From Piliocolobus tephrosceles (taxonomy: Eukaryota; Chordata; Mammalia; Primates; Cercopithecidae): a DNA stretch of 64,000 bases. The notes below the pieces were generated by a model. That model was not told the DNA's origin, ran no database searches, and worked only from the letters and a program-made list of their open reading frames with translations. The translations under genes and the position numbers were made by a program. Shown in pieces: positions 12,745 through 23,132 of this stretch (position 1 is the stretch's first letter; each line of letters begins with the position of its first letter). The stretch is from NCBI RefSeq assembly GCF_002776525.5, contig NC_045441.1:111440325-111504324 (forward strand), in the 5' to 3' direction.

Positions 12745-14965
12745 ATTAGACAGCTCATCGAGGCAGAAAATTATCGAAGATATTCAGGACTGAACTCAAC
12801 ATTGGGCCAAATGGCTCTGATAGACCTCTAAATAACTCTCCATCCCCTCCCAAAAAAGGAGAATGTACTTTCATCTCATCATCACCTGGCACATACTTTA
12901 AAATCAACCAAATAATTGGACATAAAACAATCTTCAGAAAATGCAAAAGAACAAAGTCATACCAATTGCTCTCTCAGACCACAGAACACTAAAAATATGA
13001 GTCAAAAATTTAAAAATCACTCAAAATTATGCAATTACATAGAAATTAAACGACATGCTCCTGAATGACCTTTGGACAAATAATGAAATTAAAGCAGGAA
13101 TCAAGAAGTTCTTTGAAACTTAAAAACAAGCAAAAACTAAAAGAAACAAATAAACAAACAAACAAAACTTAAAAAACAACCTCAGGCCAGTTTCACTGAT
13201 GAACATCTTTGCAAAAGTCTCCAACAAAATAGTTTCAAACTGAATCCAGCAGCACATCAACAAGCTAAGCTACCATGATCAAGTAGGCTTCCTTCCTGGT
13301 ATGCAAGTTTGGTTGAACATACACAAATCAATAAATGTGACTCATCAGATAAACAGAACTAAACATTTTAAAAGATCATGTCAATAGCTGTAGAAAAAGC
13401 TTTTGATAAAATTAATCATTCTTTCATAAGTCTATCAATAACCTAGGTTTTGAAGGAACATACTTCAAAATAATAAAAGCCATCTATGACAAACCCACAG
13501 CCAACCTTATACTGAATGGGCTAAAGCTGGGAGCATTGCCCTTGAAAATCAGCACAAGACAAGGATGGCTTCTCTCACTGCTTCTATTCAACATAGTATC
13601 GGAAGTCCTAGCCAGAGAAATCAGGCAAGAGAAAGAAATAAAGGGCATCCAAATACTAAGAGAAGAATTCAAAGTATTTCTGTGTGCAGACAACATGCTT
13701 CTAGAAAACCTCATAGTCTTGTCCCAAAAGCTCTTTAAGCTGATAGACAACTTTAGCAAAGCTTCAGACTACAAAATCAATGTGCAAAATTAACTAGCAT
13801 TCCCATATACTAACAACATCCAAGCCAAGAGCCAAATCAGGAAGGCAATCCCATTCAAAATTGCTACATGCACATATAGTCACAAAAAACCTATGAATAC
13901 AGCTAATCGGGGAGGTAAAAGATCTCTCCAATGAGAATTACAAACCACTGTTCAAAAAAATCAGAGAAGACACAAACAAATGGAGAAACATTTCACATTC
14001 ATGGATAAGAAGAATCAATATCATTAAAATGGCCATACTGCCCAAGATAATATACAGATGCAATTATATCTCTATTGAACTACCAATGACATTCTTCACA
14101 GAACTAGTAAAAAAATATTTTAAAATTCATATGGAACCCGAAAAAGAGCGCTAATAGCCAAAGCAATCCTAAGCAAAAGGATAAAGTTGAAGGCATCACA
14201 TTACCCAAGTTTATACTACAGGGCTACAGTAACCAAAACAGCATGATACTGGTACAAAAACAGGCACACAGACCAGCAGAATATAATAGAGAGCCCAGAA
14301 ATAAGACTGGATGTCTACTGCAACCATTTGATCTTAGACAAAGCAGATAAAAACAACCAAGGGAAAAAAGACTCCCTGTTCAATAAATGGTGCTGGAGTA
14401 ACTGGCTAGTCATATGCAGAAGATTGAAGCTGGACCCCATCCTTACAAAATATACAAAATCAACTCAAGGTGAATTAAAGACTTACATGTAAAACTGAAA
14501 ACTATAAACACCCTGGAAGATAACCTATGCAATACCATCCCGAACATAGAAATGGGCAAAGATTTCATGACAAAGACACCAAAAGCATCAAAAGCATAAA
14601 TTGGCCAATGGAATTTAATTAAACTTAAGAGCTTCTACACAGCAAAAGAAACTATCAATAGAGTAAACAGACAAGCTGCAGAATGGGAGAGAATATTTGC
14701 AAACTATGCATCTGAGAAAGGTTTAATATCTACCACCTCTAAGGAATTTAAGCAAATTTACAAGAGAAAAACAAACAACTCCATTAAAAATAAGCAAATA
14801 GCATGAACAGACACTTTTATAAAGAAGACATACATGCGGCCAACAAGAATGATAAAGAGCTTAATATCACAGATTGTTAGAGAAATGCAAGTAAAAACCA
14901 CAATGAGATACTATCTCTCACTAATCAGAATGGCTATTACTAAAATGTCAAAAGAAAATAACAGA
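12745..14965 (+). pseudogene. Decayed L1 ORF2 (endonuclease and reverse transcriptase remnants)
   Basis: From 12745 the sequence follows the second half of the ORF2 endonuclease (for example 'aattggacataaaacaatc' and 'cagaccacagaacac') to about 13135. There is then a short A-rich patch and a second deletion, and from about 13180 it follows the RT domain ('ccatgatcaagtaggcttcc') and C-terminal part to 14965. The 85-codon frame at 13536-13793 covers part of the RT domain but its catalytic 'ADNM' segment has mutated from the usual pattern. Stops and frameshifts throughout make it non-functional. The 3' UTR and poly-A are missing: it ends abruptly against a MaLR internal fragment. Confidence 0.85.
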
Positions 14966-15160
14966 TCTTGACATCCATATTTCTAGTAACATCTTGGTCA
15001 CAACCATTTAAACAGTCTCTAAAATGTCCCAAACTTTCCCTCATTTTCCTGTCTTCTTCTGAGCCCTCAAAATTCTACCAACCTCTGCCCATTACCCAAA
15101 GCTGCTTCAACATCTTCAGGTGTCTTTATAGCAACATCTCACCCTGTGTTACCAATTTTC
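14966..15160 (-). mobile_element. MST/THE1-type MaLR internal fragment
   Basis: Segments such as 'cattttcctgtcttcttctg' and 'tcaggtgtctttatagcaac', then 'gttaccaattttc' next to the LTR, match the part of MaLR internal DNA beside the 5' LTR, read on the minus strand. The rest of the internal region and the 3' LTR are missing. The left end is joined directly to a truncated L1. Confidence 0.75.
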
Positions 15161-15587
15161 TGGATTAGTCTATTCTTGCATTACTAGAAAAAAATACCCG
15201 AGACAGGTAATTTATAAAGGAAAATATATTTAATTGGTTCATGGTTTTGCAGGATGCACGGGAATCATGGCTTTGACATCTGCTTGGTTTTTGGTGAAAC
15301 CTCAGGGAGCTTTTACACATGGTGGAAGGCAAAATGGGAGCAGGCATGTCACATGGTGAGAGAGGTGAGAGAGGGTGCAAGAGAGAGAAGGGGAAGTGAT
15401 GTACTCTTTTAAACAACCAGATCTCATATGAACTAACACAGCAAAAATGACTCATCACCCAGGGTATGGTGGTACGCCATTCATGAGGGATCTACCCTCA
15501 TTATTCAATACCTCCCACTAGGCACTAACTCCAATATTGGGGATCACATTTGAACATGAGATTTGGAGAGGGTGCACATCCATATCA
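15161..15587 (-). mobile_element. MST-type MaLR LTR (5' LTR of a truncated element)
   Basis: The plus strand begins 'tggattagtctattcttgca' and ends 'ccatatca', the reverse of a MaLR LTR. Its length (about 427 bp) fits MST rather than the shorter THE1. The internal fragment on its left makes it the 5' LTR of a minus-strand element. Confidence 0.85.
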
Positions 15588-16176
15588 TGTCAATTGTATC
15601 TATCCAAATATAGTCATTGGTATTCCTTTCTGCTACATGGTACTCAGGTAATCCTGGATCATGAGGATTACTCACTATTGGCAATTTCTCTGTCCTAAAT
15701 CCACTTTCTATAACCTTCTCTAGCTCTCTGTTTGCTACTTATCTACTACACTGAAATCCATTTCACTGTTTCTCTAAATGTATAAACTGTACCTTTCTAA
15801 TCTAAATGCACAAATGAGTATCTCCCTGTAATAGTAGCTGTTCACTGTAAACAACGGCTGTTAGAAACCTCCAAAACTGCAGTTCTCATCAGTGAGTTAC
15901 CAGCAATCACACAAAAGTCAAGTTCTCTCTTAGAGTACAAAATAATCTCTGGTACTCAAAAGCCAAAGAGATCAGCTAACTTATTGCAAAAGAGAGCAGA
16001 AGTTTAGACTTGAGAGGAAACTGCCCACAACTTTTCATACTCCACAAGGAAAATAGAAGACCACCCACTCCCCAAACAGGGTAAGTGAAAAATCTGGCTG
16101 AACGCTTTCTACAAAACTAATGCAGTTTTATATTTTCTCAGCAAAATTTATGTCAGCACGATGGAAAGCAAACAAA
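15588..16176. other. Unassigned sequence
   Basis: No gene or confidently named repeat. Confidence 0.5.
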
Positions 16177-16186
16177 AGAATCAAAC

Positions 16187-16484
<298 letters not shown>

Positions 16485-16494
16485 AGAATCAAAC

Positions 16495-16924
16495 ATTTTT
16501 AAAACGGGGTTTTAGTTTTTTGAAAAAAATCCCAGGAACAGGACCTACAATAGTAAAAGGCAGAAAGTCCATTCTCCCCACACCCCCCAAATAACCTAAA
16601 TGTTATTTTTATATTTAGCTGACTTCTGATCACAGAGCTCTAAAAAGGAATCTTTTCAAATTTCTTACTATCAGATTTCAGCCAGAACAAACATAAAGTA
16701 GGTCTCTCATTCAGTTTGTGTGGTTCTAACACCAACTCACCCCACCCTCAATGCCCCTGCCCCAACAGCCCCCACCCCTGATTTTGTGTTCAAATAAATT
16801 ATCTGAGACATTTGGAAGGATCCCTGTTTGAGCTGTTGCTGCTTATTCCCATCCAGAGTTGGGCAGTTCCATTTTTCTAGACATTTACAGAAGGATACCT
16901 CATAAGGGTCTACAATTATTTGTG
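16495..16924. other. Sequence between AluY and ERV-A
   Basis: No gene is visible. A C-rich stretch lies at 16738-16780. The U5 end of the ERV-A 3' LTR may extend into the right part, but I could align it securely to the 5' LTR only from about 16925. Confidence 0.4.
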
Positions 16925-17185
16925 TTGGAAACAAGTGCTTGGCATAGCCAAAAGAAACCCACACTTAAAAAATTTCTCAGCAAGGCAATTGTGCTTCTGC
17001 AGAAGGATGCTGCTTGTGCTTGATGCAATCTCAAGAGCATACCAAACAAAGGAGAGAAGGGGCTTTTATTCCTAACACAGTTCCTGTCTGGGTCCTTCCC
17101 CTATTGGCTGGGGTTGGACCTCACAATCTAAGCTGATCCCCATTGGCTAAGACTTTTACTTTTGCAAATAGGGTAAATGAGAGCT
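16925..17185 (-). repeat. ERV-A 3' LTR (alignable part)
   Basis: It shares with 22885-23132 the segments 'ggaaacaagtgc', 'agccaaaagaaac', 'atttctcagcaaggcaa', 'ggagagaagggg', 'cctaacacagttcctgt', 'ttggctaagactt' and 'aaatagggtaaatg'. The LTR start is near 17185 because similarity stops after 'gggtaaatg'. The U5 end is not securely placed. Confidence 0.7.
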
Positions 17186-17640
17186 TATCTAAGTATGGAG
17201 GGGGAGAGACGGAGGAGGTTTTTGTGAGAGCTGCTTCTATGAGCCTTTGGGTTAACCCATGAATGAAAGGTATGATACACAGGCCCATAAGAATGAGCAC
17301 ACCTGTAACAATTGCAAGGGAGGTAAAAAACTGAGGTCATAAGCCCCTTCCATCTTCCAACCACCTTTCCATCAGGCCCATAAAGGTGTGGTGTATTCCA
17401 GAGTTTTTGGACAATTTATTTGCTGGAGTGGTAAGGCCTTGTAAGGCTTTTGTGATTGTCCCATTGGGGGCTGTATTATTAGGGATGAATGTACAACACT
17501 GGATGCTGATCATGAGACAGACTCTGCCCTTTTCAGCTAATATCAGGTCAAGGGCTATTCTATTTTCCCAGGCCATTTTTCTGGTAAGGCCTAATTGTTC
17601 AGCTATTCCTTTTATGGCATCTCTGGTATAATTGATGAAT
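17121..17640 (-). pseudogene. ERV-A env transmembrane subunit remnant
   Basis: A minus-strand frame from about 17620 to a stop at 17337-17339 contains 'DLILAEKG' followed by CLMISIQCC (17493-17519). This is the CX6CC motif used in gamma-type Env to bond the surface and transmembrane subunits, just after the region usually called immunosuppressive. Beyond the stop the same frame stays open to 17121 and holds a strongly hydrophobic segment (about 17250-17330) that would be the membrane anchor, then a proline-rich tail overlapping the LTR. The premature stop therefore separates ectodomain from anchor. Upstream, near 17630-17640, another stop closes the frame. Confidence 0.75.
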
Positions 17641-19115
17641 CACTGTTGATTATAGTATCCATAATTTATCCAGTGTACAATTTTGTTTATATTGGACCAC
17701 CAGAATAAGATAGACTCAAACTTGGCACCTATTTGGTTTTGAGCTTTGAACTCATTTGGTACCTCCTGAGGCACCCCAATGCTCTCTATGTGTGGGGGTC
17801 AAAGGACCTGTGAGGGGCTTCTCTTTTTTTCTGGGTTATTTGCTTCCTGTCTGCCTGATGAAATGCCAAGATGAAAAGGATGGTTAATTAGACTAGAGTG
17901 CAAGTGCTGCTCCAGTTGTTTGGCAGTGTACCCAATATTGCCCCCCCCCACAGTACCACCACAAATCCACTCAGGGTTGGACTAGGGCTGACTGATTGGT
18001 TAGCTCTTAAAAAGGCTTAGGCCCACTACATCCCATTCAGGTTTCCGAGGAATGTCAGGTTTTCCCCTTGCCATGAGAGACATGAAGTAAAATTGGCATC
18101 AAGAGTTGGAAGTCAAATGGCTTGGGGGCTGTCCCATAGGGCTCCTGACCTTTGGGAAAACTAGTGAAAGAGTGGCATAAGAATTCTTTCCCCAGACTGT
18201 GGGGTGCTAGAAGAGAGCTACCATACAGTTCATGCCTGGTTTGTCAGCCCATTCAAGAGGGAAAGGAACAATTTGGGTTTCTGGCCTACCCGTTGCACAA
18301 GTGTAACAGTCGCTTTTATTTAGAGTGCAAACAAAATATTTAATTCATTCCAGCCAGGCATTTACATCTCGATACCCGGTTTCTATTGCTAGGGTTTGCT
18401 TTAAGTCCTTGATCTCTACTATAGCTACTTTGGTTCTGTCATCTGGCATGAAGTGAGAAGGGGTTTGATTCTGTGGGTTTGGGGAGGAAGTAACAGTGGG
18501 AGATGGAGGAGGAGGAAAAAAGCATATTTCAAAGGTGTCTATAGGGTCCTTTCCAGTAACATCTGCTCCTAGGCCATAAAGGTGCTCTAATGTGGGATTA
18601 GGGTCAGTGGAGGTGGAGATAAGGATAGAGAGAAGTACTGGGTTGCATTGGTGGTTTTGGCAATTTGAGAGTGTGGCTCTTTTAGCAAAGTAGATGTAAG
18701 ATTTTAGGGTGGTGCTACCCTCTGAACAGGTGCAGCCCTGATATTGGGTGGTCCAGATAACATCTCCCTGACTAAAACATAACCCTCAGAAGGCTCATGG
18801 TCATCGACTGCAAGGACCATGGGTGCTGGTTTGTCTGAAGGGAGTGGAAGGGCAGAGGTACTTTTCTGAAGAAGCTAGCTGTCTTTGACTCTGGAGGTCC
18901 CCACAGGGCATGACAAGGCAAGCATCGAATGTAATTTTTTGTGGGGAGGGTGATTGGGTTACATTGATGATAAGATGTCCTTGGATAGCTAAAGAAAGAA
19001 GAAAAGGGCAGATTAAACCCTTTTGAATGTTAGCTTTGAAGACTTTGGTCCTGGAGTGACGGTCGATGACTGTGCAAGAGATAGGGCCCATTTTACTCGA
19101 GTGTGATGTATCCAT
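17641..19115 (-). pseudogene. ERV-A env surface subunit remnant
   Basis: The region between pol and the transmembrane subunit should encode the Env surface subunit. The best open part is 18801-19115 (104 codons). It begins inside the pol frame and has a hydrophobic signal-like segment ('LICPFLLSLAIQ') followed by Cys-containing sequence. From about 18800 down to 17640 the frame is broken many times and no long open frame remains. The overlap of env start with pol end is usual for gamma-type retroviruses. Antisense plus-strand frames here (for example 18152-18343) are shadows. Confidence 0.6.
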
Positions 19116-20060
19116 CCTTTTTCAGCCATTAGGATTGCTGTCTCAGTGGTTACGAGCAGTAGATAAGGTCCTTCCCAGGTTGGATCGAGCTTTCCCTCCT
19201 TCCAACTTTTGACAAGGATGTGATCTCTGGTCTGGTCTTGGTGAACTGGGAATTCAAGGGGTGAAGTTTGCGTTAGGAGTCCATGAGTCCTGAGGGAGAA
19301 AAGGGTAGATGACAGACCAAATATATAGTTTTTGAGAAACTGATATTTTGTTTCAACTGTTGGATGGTCAGTAGTGGAATTTAGATAAGCCATCCCATAG
19401 AGCATTTCATAAGGGGACAGGCCAAGATCTTCTCGAGGGGTACTTTGGATTCTTAGTAAGGCAATGGGAAGGCATTTTGTCCATGGTAACTGGGTTTCCA
19501 AGATTAACTTGCTTAGGTGACTTTTTAGAGTTTGATTCATTCTTTCCACTTTCCCTGATGAGGACAGATGCCAGGGAGTATGATATTCCCATTTTATTTC
19601 TAGTGCCTGGGTCAGCCCCTTAATGATGTGTGCAGTGAAGTGGATCCCATTGTCTGAATCAATGTTCTCTATTATTCCAAACCTGGGTATGATATGTTCT
19701 AACAGAGTTTGACTACATTACTGGCTGTTGTGCTTGGGAAGGGAATGGCTTCTACACAGTGGGTGAGATGGTCTACTATTACTAGTAAATACTTGAGGCA
19801 GCCTACTGGGGACATTTCAGTGTAGTCAACTTGGACACTTTGGAATGGCCTCAACTCTGGGTTTCTTCCCCTGGGAGGTTGCTTTTTGAGAGTTTGCTTA
19901 TTAATTTTTCTGCACACGATGCAACCATCTCCCACTTTCCTAGTGAGGGTATATATCCCTACACACCCATAGATTCTGAGGGCCACATCGCACATAGCCT
20001 GAGGACTATTGATGAAGCTGGGACAATATTTCCCTCATGAGGGGTTTAGACAGCATTTCC
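19013..20060 (-). pseudogene. ERV-A integrase remnant
   Basis: Read on the minus strand, the zinc-binding N-terminus is represented by CIVC in the 98-codon frame 19699-19995 (residues 25-28). The first core Asp is in 'VDYTEM' (residue 57). That frame ends at a stop (19699-19701) produced by a shift in reading frame. The core resumes in the frame ending at 19013, with the second Asp in 'SDNG' (codon 19652-19654) and the Glu of 'VERMN' (codon 19544-19546), 35 residues apart as expected for DD35E. The C-terminal 'WEGPYLLL' (residues 125-132 of the 178-codon frame) is the GPY/F motif. The catalytic residues survive, but the frameshift and upstream breaks make it non-functional. Confidence 0.88.
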
Positions 20061-20920
20061 CTTCCACTTGGTAGTACCCACTTTCCCTCTGGACTTTCCT
20101 TAGCTCCTATTTTCTCTTGGTCTGCGTGGGAGAAGATGGGGATTGCAGCTGGAGGGGGAAGACAAGGGGTTAGATGGAAAATGAGTGTCTCCTGCGAATG
20201 GGCAGCTTGCTTAACTATTTGGTCTGTGAGGTTATTTCCCCGACTTTCAAAGGATGAGTTCTTTTGGTGTCCTGGGACATACACAACCGCAATTTATTCC
20301 AGCAGCTGAAGATTTTCTAGTACTTGCAGAATTAGTTCCTTGTGGACCAAATCTTTACCCTTACTATTTATGAGGTCTTGTTCAGTCCTGATTTTCCCAA
20401 AGGTATAGACTATTCCAAAGGCATACTTGGAGTCAGTGTAAATAGTTCCTTCCTGATTCTGCGGGGATATTAAGGCTTGGTTTAATGCAAAGGGTTCACA
20501 TGCTCGGGCAGACCAATTATTTGGCAGTCTTCCTGATTCTACTTCTGTGAGGATTTCCACATCAACTAGGAAGTACCCGTTGTGCCTTTTTTCTTCAATG
20601 ACCTGAGAGGACCCATCTATAAAGAGGTGACACCCTGTTTGGAAGGGGGCTTTCACTCAGATCCAGTCTGACTCTAGTTTTGTAACTGATTAGATCTAAG
20701 TATTTATGCTCAGGTTCCTCCAGGTTTGGATTTCCAATTAGGAAAGAAGAGTGAATTAGGGAATTATCAGTGGTTAGTGTTAGGTCATCTCTCTCTAATA
20801 AGATAGTTTCATATTTTTAAGATTATTGAGTCAGTGTGCCATCTGCCTGCCTTCTGATTAAGAATGGTTCAGACTTGATGAAGGACATTTACAATGATAG
20901 CAGGATGAATGTAGAGCCAC
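20006..20920 (-). pseudogene. ERV-A RT-connection and RNase H remnant
   Basis: The 120-codon frame 20294-20656 holds RNase H catalytic residues: Asp14 in 'FIDGSS', Glu54 in 'ARACEPFAL' and Asp75 in 'YTDSKYAF'. The next frame (20006-20284) carries the C-terminal 'VPGHQKNSSFESRGNN' block. The domain is thus complete in parts but split by frame change near 20285-20294. Upstream, 20657-20920 gives connection-type sequence ('ERDDLTLTTDNS', 'NLEEPEHKYLDLI') with stops. No RT fingers or palm and no protease are present before gag NC begins near 20960. Confidence 0.85.
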
Positions 20921-20954
20921 TGACCCCCTGATGGAAGGACGCTTTGTTTTTTTC

Positions 20955-22229
20955 TCTCTCTCTCTTATTCAGGGCATTCCCTCTTAAAATGTCCTGTTTT
21001 TTCCAACATCTGAAACATGTATTTTTTATTTTTCCCATCCCTGTTCCCTGACTCTTGGGTTTCATCCCTTGGCTTCTTGTATAGGGTCTGACAGTTGGGT
21101 GCTTAGGTTTACAAGTTCTATTTCCCTGGCTCCCTGTTGAAGTATTCCCTATGGTAGGGTGGACAGCATAATTTTTCTTTTGCTTCTGCCTTTCCTCATC
21201 CCTCTGTACATATATCTTTTGGACGTCTTTTAGAAGTTCTTCTATGGGACGGGCTTCTTAATTTTCTGTTTTTTTGTAATTTCTGTGTAATGTCTGGTCA
21301 ACTATTGGTGACAAAGTAGAGCTTTTACATCCCTTGTCCAAGTGGGTCCCCTATGTCCAAACCTGCATATTTTTATCTGTTTCTTAAGTCTGTTTAAGAC
21401 TTCCATGGGCCCTTCATCTTTCCATTGCTGTACATTAAATGCTTGGGAATAATTTGGGTTGGAGGAACTGACTCCCAAATCATTTTAATTATCATATTCC
21501 TGAGAGCTCTCATGTTTTCTTGGTGGGCCACATTGTTGTTATCCCATTGAGGGTCCTGTGCCTGGAATTTATGTTCTAGTGTAAGGATATTTTGACCAGG
21601 GGTTGCTTGCACTCCCAGACTGTCATAGCGGCCCTGCGGATCATGGGTTTTTTCCTCTCCTGAGAAGAGAATATCTAGAATAGACATTAACATAGCCCAT
21701 GTGTACAGTTGTGGCCCCAGAAATTGGTCAATTTGATCTGCAACTCCACAAGGGTTCATCGAACAGTGATTTGAGTTCCCCCCATTTTTTTTTTTTTTTT
21801 GGATTTCTAACCTCTGAACTAGTTAAGGGGGCATTTATGAAGCCAATATCCCTCCTTCTTAGTGGTACTTCCCTTAAGGGAAAAAGGTTGGGGTAGGCTT
21901 CTTTGAGGAAAGGGGAAAGGAAAGTTTTGAATATCCCTTTGGTATTTTTCTATTTCCCATTGGCCAGCAGGGGTGTGAGATATCAAGGTCCATGGGGCAG
22001 GATTATATGGGGGAGAAACTGAGTGTTCAGCTTGGGGCAGAGGAGTAGGTGGAATGGTTTCCTTAGTCCAAATAAAACAGCAATACTTTATTATTTGCTG
22101 TCTGTTCTTGTGTTTGTTCCTTTCATTATCCTTCCAGTATTTTAAAATAAGGCCTGGGGGACTGTCAGAGGGAATTTTATTATCTGTGTGGTACCTTGGA
22201 GTCCCTGGTTTACTTGGGGTGCTTCCCAT
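20955..22229 (-). pseudogene. ERV-A gag remnant (matrix, capsid, nucleocapsid)
   Basis: The frame 21819-22229 starts 'MGSTPSKPGTP', with Gly at residue 2 as needed for myristoylation of a matrix domain, and continues for 136 codons with a proline-rich end. The frame 21394-21759 (121 codons) is capsid-like. Nucleocapsid lies near 20967-21062: the first two Cys of a CCHC knuckle are at 21006-21017 and the His and last Cys at 20974-20991, but a one-base shift in the A run between them (20997-21002 on the viral strand) breaks the motif. A 16-base homopolymer at 21785-21800 separates matrix and capsid frames. The antisense plus-strand frames here are not genes. Confidence 0.78.
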
Positions 22230-22778
22230 CCTGGAGGTTGCTGAGGCTCAATCTCTTATATTAGAGATTTCTTGCACTCCCATGAGGCTCAATCTCTTGT
22301 GTTAGAGATTTCTTGCACTCCTGTGAGGCTCAGTCTCTCGTATTAGAGATCTCTTGCACTCCTATGTCCTAGAGACTCAACTTCCCCTCTTCTCACTGGA
22401 GGTTTCTTCCACTCTTGTGAGCACTCACTTCATTCTTATTGGGCACTTCCCTTGTGGAAATTTTAGACCCCGCTTAGCATTGGTGGGTTGGTATAATCCC
22501 TTGACTGAAAAACTGCCCTAAACCATATGAGGTGACCATGGAACCAAGTCCAGACTCTGCACTCACTTCATGTCCAGTGGGGTATCTCACTCACACACTT
22601 TCAACTTTCAGAGACCCAACCACCAAGGAATACTTTGTCGCCCCAGTAGTGATGTTTCTTACCTTGGTCTGTGCACAGGGTTACCTGGTTGCCTGAGAAT
22701 TATTAATTAAGCATCCTCCCTACTGCCTGCATTGCTGAGAGTCCAGATTTATTCGTCACTTCAGACAGGACTCAATCC
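22230..22778 (-). other. ERV-A 5' leader
   Basis: This is the non-coding region between the primer-binding area and the gag ATG at 22229 (minus strand). It contains a 41-bp tandem repeat array next to gag. Packaging or splice-donor signals are expected here by position but I cannot identify them by sequence. Confidence 0.6.
22242..22364. repeat. Three 41-bp tandem repeats, each with an inverted repeat
   Basis: Units lie at 22242-22282, 22283-22323 and 22324-22364, each starting TGAGGCTC and containing CTTGCACTCC. Units 1 and 2 contain a perfect 7-bp inverted repeat AATCTCT/AGAGATT with a 6-base loop (unit 1: 22250-22256 and 22263-22269). Unit 3 keeps only the 5-bp core TCTCT/AGAGA. A more decayed further copy may follow to about 22430. 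Confidence 0.9.
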
Positions 22779-22796
22779 TCCAGTCCTGGGGCCACC
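22779..22796 (-). promoter_or_regulatory. ERV-A probable primer-binding position
   Basis: On the viral strand this site begins TGGTGGCCCC directly after the 5' LTR. The first nine bases equal the complement of the tRNA-Ile 3' end, the rest does not. The position is right but the assignment to tRNA-Ile is weak on its own. Confidence 0.4.
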
Positions 22797-23132
22797 AAAA
22801 CGAGGCAGTGGGACACGTGTCCTTATGAAAGATAATCACTAGCCCCTCCTGAAGGATACTGGGATCCTGGACAGGCCTCCAAATTTGATGGAAACAAGTG
22901 CGCCATGTAGCCAAAAGAAACCTGCACTTAGGCAGAAAATTTCTCAGCAAGGCAACCTTACCTCTGCAGATGCAATTATAAGAGCACATCAAACGAAGGA
23001 GAGAAGGGGTTTTTGTTCCTAACACAGTTCCTGTTTCTGTGTCCTCCCCCTACTGGCTGTGGTTGGACCACACACCTAAGCTGACCCTGATTGGCTAAGA
23101 CTTAAAGTTTTCCAAATAGGGTAAATGCACAA
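22797..23132 (-). repeat. ERV-A 5' LTR
   Basis: This is the mate of 16925-17185. It lies upstream of gag on the minus strand. It is placed between the primer-binding position and the point (about 23132) where similarity to the 3' LTR ends. Exact ends and target duplication could not be fixed. Confidence 0.65.

Larger units (their letters stand above)
16925..23132 (-). mobile_element. ERV-A: minus-strand class I provirus, internally deleted
   Basis: Two similar blocks (16925-17185 and 22885-23132) flank a minus-strand retroviral order of gag, RNase H, integrase and env, so this is a provirus of about 6.2 kb. Gamma-type features are seen: a single CCHC knuckle, a GPY-type integrase C-terminus, an env that starts inside the end of pol, and a CX6CC motif in the transmembrane subunit. 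Protease and the RT core are absent, with gag NC joined to the RT connection region near 20920-20960. Every coding region is broken. After the 5' LTR the viral strand reads TTTTGGTGGCC, as in ERV-B, so I infer the HERV-I/ERV3 supergroup, with moderate confidence only. Confidence 0.85.

Noticed and set aside
22242..22364. Regular direct repeats considered as a CRISPR-like array
   Set aside because: Units are contiguous with no spacers, lie in a retroviral leader, and the genome is a primate one.
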